A stretch of 37,514 bases of DNA from assembly GCA_023248095.1 (NCBI GenBank), contig JAHFFF010000002.1, positions 2,717 through 40,230 on the forward strand, given 5' to 3'. Shown here piece after piece: positions 32,659 through 37,514 of this stretch. Source of the stretch: Candidatus Omnitrophota bacterium. Its GTDB lineage: Bacteria; Omnitrophota; Gorgyraeia; 1-14-0-20-64-10. The position numbers were made by a program, and so were the translations under genes. The notes beneath the pieces were generated by a model, which worked only from the letters and a program-made list of their open reading frames with translations, ran no database searches and was not told where the DNA came from. The first letter of the stretch is position 1, and the number at the start of each line of letters is the position of its first letter.

Positions 32659-33594
32659 ATGGAATACTGGGAGGAAAAACGCGTTCTGGTCACAGGCGGG
32701 GGCGGGTTCCTAGGGTCTTATGTGGTAGAACAACTGCGGCAAAAGGGCTGCCGAGAGATCTTTGTCCCCAGGAGCCGAGATTGTAACTTGGTAGAGGCCG
32801 CGCATATTCGCCGGCTTCTTGACGATACCCACCCTCATCTTGTGATCCACTTGGCCGGCCGAGTCGGCGGCATTGGCGCTAATCAGGCTAACCCAGCCAC
32901 GTTTTTTTATGAAAACCTCATGATGGGGGTACAGCTGATGGAAGAAGCTCGAAAAAAGGAGGTCAAGAAGTTTGTGGCCGTTGGGACGATCTGCGCTTAT
33001 CCAAAACATACCCCTGTTCCGTTTCGAGAGAAAGATCTCTGGAACGGCTATCCCGAAGAAACAAACGCCCCCTACGGATTGGCCAAGAAGATGCTGCTTG
33101 TGCAGGCTCAAGCATATCGGCAACAGTATGGGTTTAATACCATTTATCTTTTACCGGTGAACCTGTACGGCCCGAAAGACAAGTTCGATTGGGAGACCTC
33201 CCATGTGATTCCTGCTCTCATCCGAAAATGTGTAGAGGCAAAGGAAGCGGGGGAGGAAAACCTCGTCGTTTGGGGAGATGGAACTCCCACTCGTGAGTTT
33301 CTTTATGTGGAGGAAGCTGCTGAGGCTATTCTGCTCGCTTGCGAGCGATACGATGGCGCCGAGCCTGTGAACGTGGGCTCAGGGGCAGAGATTAGCATCC
33401 AGGAGTTGACTCAAAAGATCGTCCGATTGACCGGATTCCAGGGGAAAATCATCTGGGACACCACAAAACCTAACGGTCAACCTCGTCGTTCACTCGATAC
33501 CTCTCGGGCCAAGGAGTTCTTTGGGTTTCAGGCCAAGATGCCTTTTGAAGAAGGACTCCAACGCACGATCGAGTGGTATCTGGCCACAAGGTGA
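32659..33594 (+). CDS. fcl: GDP-L-fucose synthase (epimerase/reductase)
   Basis: 311 residues. The Rossmann motif is TGGGGFLGSYVVEQL. IHLAGRVGGIGANQANPATF, VAVGTICAYPKHTPVPF and YGLAKKMLLVQAQAYRQQYG are the Fcl/WcaG signatures, including the YxxxK pair and the SxC-type serine/threonine region. It epimerises C3 and C5 and reduces C4 of GDP-4-keto-6-deoxymannose to give GDP-L-fucose. Paired tightly with gmd. A probable terminator begins at its stop, which marks the right end of the glycan operon. Confidence 0.96.
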   Translation: MEYWEEKRVLVTGGGGFLGSYVVEQLRQKGCREIFVPRSRDCNLVEAAHIRRLLDDTHPHLVIHLAGRVGGIGANQANPATFFYENLMMGVQLMEEARKKEVKKFVAVGTICAYPKHTPVPFREKDLWNGYPEETNAPYGLAKKMLLVQAQAYRQQYGFNTIYLLPVNLYGPKDKFDWETSHVIPALIRKCVEAKEAGEENLVVWGDGTPTREFLYVEEAAEAILLACERYDGAEPVNVGSGAEISIQELTQKIVRLTGFQGKIIWDTTKPNGQPRRSLDTSRAKEFFGFQAKMPFEEGLQRTIEWYLATR

Positions 33595-33620
33595 CCCTGG
33601 AACTTTTTCCAGAGGGTTTT
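33595..33620 (+). terminator. Probable rho-independent terminator after fcl
   Basis: CCC-TGGAA, loop CTTT, TTCCA, a two-base bulge GA, then GGG (33595-33616), followed by TTTT (33617-33620). The stem is modest and the T run short, but it sits exactly after the fcl stop and before an unrelated gene. Confidence 0.42.
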
Positions 33621-33639
33621 ACACATTTGGGGAACTTGA

Positions 33640-35535
33640 ATGGCAGACGAAAGAGAATTTGATCTCTCCGATGAGGGGCAGGCCCCGCACCACATCGTCC
33701 AGATAGATAAAGAGGGGCTGATGCGGGTCTTAAGGACCCGGGACCTCTTTGCCCTCGGGTTCAGCGACGTCGGCTCCTCCATCTATTACGCCCTGGGGGT
33801 CACCACCCTCTACGCCCTGGGAGCAACCCCTCTTGCCCTGGCCCTGGCCGGCATCGCCTTCTTCTGCACCACCCTGACCTACGCCGAGATGGCCTCCGCT
33901 CTGCCGGAGGCCGGCGGTTCTGCCAGCTTCGCACGGCATGCCTTCAACGATCTAGTTTCCTTCATTGCCGGCTGGGCCCTTCTCCTGGATTACATCGTGA
34001 CGATCGCGATCTCCGCCTTCACCGTGGGCCCATACCTGGCTTATTTCTTCCCGCCCTTAAAGCTGGCCTTCGCAAATATCCCCTTCAGCCTGATGGTGCT
34101 GGGAGTGCTTCTCACCCTCAACATCATCGGGATCAAGGAGTCCACCCGTATTTCGCTGCTCCTGTGCCTCTTTGCCATTGCCACCCAGTTGACGATCATC
34201 GTCATCGGCGCGCTGTTCCTGCTTAATCTGCCTTACCTAGCACACCACATGCGAATCGGGGTATTGGGAATGGATTGGTCCCCGACGTGGCCTCAGTTCT
34301 GGAAGGGGGTCTCGATGGCCATGGTGGCCTACATCGGGATTGAGTCCATCGCCCAGTTGGGGGGGGAGGCGCGTCGGCCTGGTCGAACAGTTCCTCGCGC
34401 AATGCTGCTGACGATGGCAACCCTGTTCGTGATGTACTTTGGAATCTCGACCATCGCCCTCTCTGCCATCCATCCGAAGATTCTTTCCACCCAGTATCTG
34501 GCGGATCCGCTGGCTGGAATCGCCGCCGCCTTGCCGGTGGGAAGTCGATTCCTAGCGCCGTGGGTTGGGATTTTGGGAGCCACCATCCTGTTCGTGGCGG
34601 CCAACGCCGGATTGATCGGCGCCTCCCGGATGACCTTCGCCATGGGGGAATACTATCAGGTCCCAAGGGTCTTCTACCGGCTCCATCCCAAGTTCAGGAC
34701 GCCGTATGTTTCCCTAGCGATGTTCGCCGGGCTGGCGGCCATCGTGATCCTGGTCGCCAAGCAGCTGACCTTTATCGCCGATCTTTACAATTTCGGCGCG
34801 ATGCTGGCCTTCAGCCTGGCCCATCTTTCCCTGTTGGGTTTGCGGGTACGCCAGCCGAATCTTGAGCGGCCGTTCAAGATCCCCTTCAACATTAGGTTCG
34901 GCCGAAGCAAGCTGCCGATCACCGCCATCATCGGTTTGCTGTCCACCATCGCCGTCTGGATCGACGTCGTGATCAGCAAGCCGGCCGGCCGGAATCTCGG
35001 CTTCGTCTGGATGGGGGTCGGCCTGATCTGCTATCTCGCCTACCGCAAGAAACAGCGGATCTCTGCCACCGGCCGCGTGGAGATCGAACGGGTCAAGATG
35101 CCGGAGTTTGAGGCGCTGAAAACCCGAAGAATCCTGGTGCCTACTCTCGGGGGGACCTATACGGAGAACCTGCAGATGGCCTGCGAATTGGCCAAGACCC
35201 GCGGGGCGGATGTTACCGCTTTGTACGTGATCGAAATCCCCGCCACCCTTCCGCTCGATACCTTTTTGCCGGACCGGCTGGCCGACGCGGACGTGGCCTT
35301 GAAAAGGGCTCAGGCCATCGGACGAGAGTTTGAAGTGGCGGTAGCCACCAACCTCCTGCAGGCTCGATCGGCAGGGCAGGCGATTGTGGACCTGGCCAAG
35401 GAGAAAAAGTACGACGCGATCATTATGGGAACCTCTTACCGTCGCGGCGCCTCCGCCTGGCTCGGGGCCACGACGGAGTACGTCATCCGCAACGCCCCCT
35501 GCCGGGTCCTGATCTGCAAAGCCGCCACGAAGTGA
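33640..35535 (+). CDS. APC-family permease fused to a universal stress (UspA) domain
   Basis: 631 residues. About twelve membrane spans of the amino acid-polyamine-organocation superfamily begin at LFALGFSDVGSSIYYALGV, followed by EMASALPEAGGSASFARHAF and MVAYIGIESIAQLGGEA. The last roughly 140 residues form a cytosolic UspA-like domain (RRILVPTLGGTYTENLQMAC, then IIMGTSYRRGASAWLG and the CRVLI end strand). The G-x-S-x-R region resembles the ATP-binding loop of UspA. The fusion probably senses nucleotide or stress to control uptake; the substrate is unknown. It is not obviously part of the glycan pathway. Confidence 0.9.
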   Translation: MADEREFDLSDEGQAPHHIVQIDKEGLMRVLRTRDLFALGFSDVGSSIYYALGVTTLYALGATPLALALAGIAFFCTTLTYAEMASALPEAGGSASFARHAFNDLVSFIAGWALLLDYIVTIAISAFTVGPYLAYFFPPLKLAFANIPFSLMVLGVLLTLNIIGIKESTRISLLLCLFAIATQLTIIVIGALFLLNLPYLAHHMRIGVLGMDWSPTWPQFWKGVSMAMVAYIGIESIAQLGGEARRPGRTVPRAMLLTMATLFVMYFGISTIALSAIHPKILSTQYLADPLAGIAAALPVGSRFLAPWVGILGATILFVAANAGLIGASRMTFAMGEYYQVPRVFYRLHPKFRTPYVSLAMFAGLAAIVILVAKQLTFIADLYNFGAMLAFSLAHLSLLGLRVRQPNLERPFKIPFNIRFGRSKLPITAIIGLLSTIAVWIDVVISKPAGRNLGFVWMGVGLICYLAYRKKQRISATGRVEIERVKMPEFEALKTRRILVPTLGGTYTENLQMACELAKTRGADVTALYVIEIPATLPLDTFLPDRLADADVALKRAQAIGREFEVAVATNLLQARSAGQAIVDLAKEKKYDAIIMGTSYRRGASAWLGATTEYVIRNAPCRVLICKAATK

Positions 35536-35551
35536 TACAATAGCGCATCCT

Positions 35552-35623
35552 GCCGAGGTAGCTCAGTGGTAGAGCGCGGCTCTGAAAAAGCCGGCGTGGG
35601 CAGTTCGATTCTGCCCCTCGGCA
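35552..35623 (+). tRNA. tRNA-Phe (anticodon GAA)
   Basis: 72 bases. The acceptor GCCGAGG pairs with CCTCGGC. The D stem is GCTC/GAGC, the anticodon stem CGGCT/AGCCG carries loop CTGAAAA (anticodon GAA), and the T arm is GGCAG-TTCGATT-CTGCC. The discriminator is A and CCA is not encoded. It starts 16 bases after the permease stop, and arsC begins 19 bases after its end. Confidence 0.97.
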
Positions 35624-35642
35624 CAACACCTTCTGAAAGTCC

Positions 35643-36044
35643 ATGGTCCGAATCCTGTTTCTTTGTGTTGAAAACGCGGGGCGATCGAAGATGGCGGAGG
35701 CCTTTGCTCGACGGCTCGCTCCCTCTGGAATCGAGGTGTTCAGTGCGGGCTCACGCCCCGCCCAGCAAATACATCCTGCTGTTCTGGCGGCGATGCGGGA
35801 GGTTGGCATCGAGTTGGGGGACCAAATTCCGAAGGGATTGGAATCTCTTCCCGCGGAGCAGTTCGATGCCGTTGTGGAGATGGGTTGTGGCGATGCCTGC
35901 CCAACCCAGGGTGGCAAGCGCATGATCTCCTGGGATATTCCCAACCCCAAGGATCAGTCCCTGGAGGTCGTCCGCCAAATTCGAAATCAGATCGAAGAGA
36001 AGGTCCGGGATTTGCTATCGAAACTCCCATTCCACCAGTCGTAG
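35643..36044 (+). CDS. arsC: Arsenate reductase, low-molecular-weight phosphatase family (thioredoxin type)
   Basis: 133 residues. The phosphate loop is LCVENAGRSKMAEAF, with nucleophile Cys8 and a C-x5-R arrangement. The second redox cysteines are in VVEMGCGDACP, as in thioredoxin-linked ArsC. WDIPNPKDQSLE is the conserved general-acid segment (D-P). It reduces arsenate to arsenite in the cytosol. No arsB, acr3 or arsR is visible beside it, so a role as a protein or sugar phosphatase is less likely but possible. ATG 35643 follows tRNA-Phe directly. Confidence 0.88.
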   Translation: MVRILFLCVENAGRSKMAEAFARRLAPSGIEVFSAGSRPAQQIHPAVLAAMREVGIELGDQIPKGLESLPAEQFDAVVEMGCGDACPTQGGKRMISWDIPNPKDQSLEVVRQIRNQIEEKVRDLLSKLPFHQS

Positions 36045-36046
36045 GA
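36042..36046 (+). promoter_or_regulatory. Ribosome binding site for the CTG-started CPBP gene
   Basis: TAGGA, overlapping the arsC stop codon, lies 6 bases before CTG 36053. No ATG or GTG is in a usable position until TTG 36119, which would fall inside the first membrane helix. Confidence 0.5.
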
Positions 36047-36052
36047 AATCCT

Positions 36053-37465
36053 CTGCCGAGGCGGTTTCGCCTGCTCCCAACGATTCTCTGCGCCATTATC
36101 CTCTCGCTCGGCCTCGCCTTGGTGGCCCTCACCTCCCTGCGAGTATCCCCCGTGTACGGAGTCGCCTCCCCCGCCCGTTCTCTTGCGCTGGTCGCCGGCC
36201 GGACCATGGAGCTACGCCAGGCCTGCCGGCAGATTCCAGCGTGGGAACGCCGGTTCTATCAGATCTACGACTCCACCGTCGGAAGCGCTGAAGAGATCTC
36301 CGACCTTGTGGCTTGGCATCGAGAACTCGCTCCTCTCGTCCGAGACCCAATCACCGTCGCCCATCTAGGGATCCTCGAGGGGGAGACGGCCCAACTCGAC
36401 CTGCTGCGGGGACAAGCCAACCGGTGGAGCGCCCAAGCTCCGGAACCTCTGCGCAGTTTGTCCTTCCTTCTCCAAAACGCCTACCTAGGCGTTCCGCTCT
36501 CCGATCAACCTGAAAGAGTCCTGGCCTTTGTGAAAGAAACCCTGCCGCCTGGCTGGTTCCAAAACCGATTGGAGGAGAGGCTTGCCCGGAACCTGAGCGA
36601 TCTGAAAAGCGTCTCGGCCATTCAGCGCAGCGAAGCGGATCGTTCCCGGCATCTGCTCTGGCGATACCGGTTCATGACCGGCTTGGATCTGGCCATCCTA
36701 TTCGCGTTCGCAGGGGCGCTGCTGCCCTTCATCCGACGCCCTGCCAGCTCCTGGAGATTCAGCACCGCTTCAGTCCCGCCCCGCTGGGACGGGACTGTGG
36801 GCATCACCGTCCTGATTCGAGGATTCGCCTTAGGAATCCTTTTAGGCTTCGTTCCCGGATTGATCGTGAAGGGATCCGACGCCGTCGTGAACCTGATCGC
36901 CTATCTCCTGTGGAGCCTGCCCATCTTGTTCCTGGCGAAGCGCCATCTTTTCAACCCAGACCGCCTTCGTCTGCGCGACGAGTTGGGGATGACCGTTCCC
37001 CCCACAGCTTGGAAGAAGCTGGCGCTGATCATCGTCATCGGCCTGGGAATCGATTCGCTCGGAAGCTGGTTGATAGGAAGAACCGGCGTTCTTCTGCACT
37101 TGCCCAACCATTGGGCGGAGAGTTTTGAACCGGATCTGGCGTGGGGTAATCGGTGGACCGTAGGGGTTAGTCTTTTCGGAATGATCTTGTTGGGTCCTTG
37201 GATTGAGGAGCTGGTTTTTCGCGGACTTATCTATGGGACCTTGCGGAAACGATTTCTCTGGATTCCGGCGGCTCTCCTGAGCGCGGCACTCTTTTCATTC
37301 GTGCACGGCTATGGTCTGTTGGGATTCGTGTCGGTTCTTTGGAGCGGGGTGGTTTACGCCTGGATCTACGAAAAAAGCGGAAGCCTTGTGCCCGGATTCG
37401 CGGTGCACGCGCTCGGGAATCTTTTGTTCTCGCTCAACCTCATCGTGATGTACCGGCTGCCTTAA
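36053..37465 (+). CDS. CPBP-family intramembrane protease (Abi/CAAX-like), probable CTG start
   Basis: 470 residues from CTG 36053. A signal-anchor (LLPTILCAIILSLGLALVAL) leads into an extracytoplasmic helical domain of about 180 residues that I do not recognise. About seven membrane spans follow. The C-terminal CPBP domain has the motifs GPWIEELVFRGLIYG (EExxxR), LFSFVHGYGLLGF (FxxxH) and FAVHALGNLLFS (HxxxN), the metal-binding set of Rce1/CPBP glutamic proteases. These process or bind peptides in prokaryotes, sometimes for bacteriocin immunity. CTG 36053 is preferred because no standard start occurs between the arsC stop and the first helix; TTG 36119 would truncate the anchor. Confidence 0.87.
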   Translation: MPRRFRLLPTILCAIILSLGLALVALTSLRVSPVYGVASPARSLALVAGRTMELRQACRQIPAWERRFYQIYDSTVGSAEEISDLVAWHRELAPLVRDPITVAHLGILEGETAQLDLLRGQANRWSAQAPEPLRSLSFLLQNAYLGVPLSDQPERVLAFVKETLPPGWFQNRLEERLARNLSDLKSVSAIQRSEADRSRHLLWRYRFMTGLDLAILFAFAGALLPFIRRPASSWRFSTASVPPRWDGTVGITVLIRGFALGILLGFVPGLIVKGSDAVVNLIAYLLWSLPILFLAKRHLFNPDRLRLRDELGMTVPPTAWKKLALIIVIGLGIDSLGSWLIGRTGVLLHLPNHWAESFEPDLAWGNRWTVGVSLFGMILLGPWIEELVFRGLIYGTLRKRFLWIPAALLSAALFSFVHGYGLLGFVSVLWSGVVYAWIYEKSGSLVPGFAVHALGNLLFSLNLIVMYRLP

Positions 37466-37514
37466 GGACGCTCGACGTGCGGATCGGTAGACAGCCCCCG
37501 GCTGCCCGGCCTGC
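37466..37514. other. Right-edge intergenic sequence
   Basis: 49 bases after the CPBP stop. I see no gene start, tRNA or clear terminator in it. Confidence 0.5.

Noticed and set aside
1..37514. CRISPR arrays, insertion sequences and integrase genes
   Set aside because: No regularly spaced repeats, transposase or integrase motifs were seen on either strand, so the tRNA-border idea rests only on gene order.

Overview
The window is almost entirely an envelope-polysaccharide (capsule, exopolysaccharide or O-antigen) biosynthesis region of a Gram-negative-type bacterium. It is moderately GC-rich. It uses ATG, GTG, TTG and apparently CTG starts, genes are very tightly packed, and the three tRNA genes do not encode the 3' CCA. 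I cannot fix the phylum from sequence alone. The gene style would fit environmental lineages such as Nitrospirota or Methylomirabilota, but that is a guess. No insertion sequence, CRISPR array or rRNA was seen, and no gene-free stretch exceeds 300 bases.

Layout. (A) 1-11191, + strand: one tightly spaced run with the C-terminal part of a Wzc-like tyrosine autokinase, a Wzy-like polymerase, a GT2, a NodU-type carbamoyltransferase with a probable CTG start, a GT4-GT9 fusion, an SDR epimerase resembling GDP-mannose 3,5-epimerase, a GT4, and a Wzm/Wzt ABC exporter. (B) 17912 down to 11157, - strand: three GT4 enzymes, a CgeB-like glycosyltransferase and an AsnB-type asparagine synthase, mostly joined by 4-base stop/start overlaps. 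(C) 18009-19690, +: a small methyltransferase-like protein, a membrane-anchored beta-propeller (GH43/GINT1-like) protein and tRNA-Val. (D) 22193 down to 19705, -: two GT4 genes lying between tRNA-Val and tRNA-Asp. (E) 22303-26328, +: tRNA-Asp, then four methyltransferases and a nucleotide-diphospho-sugar transferase. (F) 31552 down to 26290, -: a CDP-glycerol-type transferase, a roughly 1000-residue multidomain protein (FkbM methyltransferase, ParB-like DGSHR module, nucleotidyltransferase-like module, GT2) and a GT2. (G) 31640-33594, +: gmd and fcl for GDP-L-fucose, followed by a probable terminator. (H) 33640-37465, +: an APC permease-UspA fusion, tRNA-Phe, an arsenate reductase and a CPBP membrane protease. 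These last genes look like the non-glycan flank.

Together the genes can make GDP-mannose-derived sugars (GDP-fucose and perhaps GDP-L-galactose) and assemble a long, branched glycan with at least a dozen glycosyltransferase domains. They can also decorate it by methylation, carbamoylation, possibly amidation and possibly glycerol- or polyol-phosphate, and export it. Polymerase/kinase parts of a Wzx/Wzy system and a Wzm/Wzt exporter are both present, and no Wzx flippase is visible.

The most unusual items are the four-module 999-residue protein at 27282-30281, the GT4-GT9 fusion, two convincing CTG start codons, the two-gene glycosyltransferase cassette bounded by tRNA-Val and tRNA-Asp, and a shared four-cysteine insert in two GT4 paralogues.
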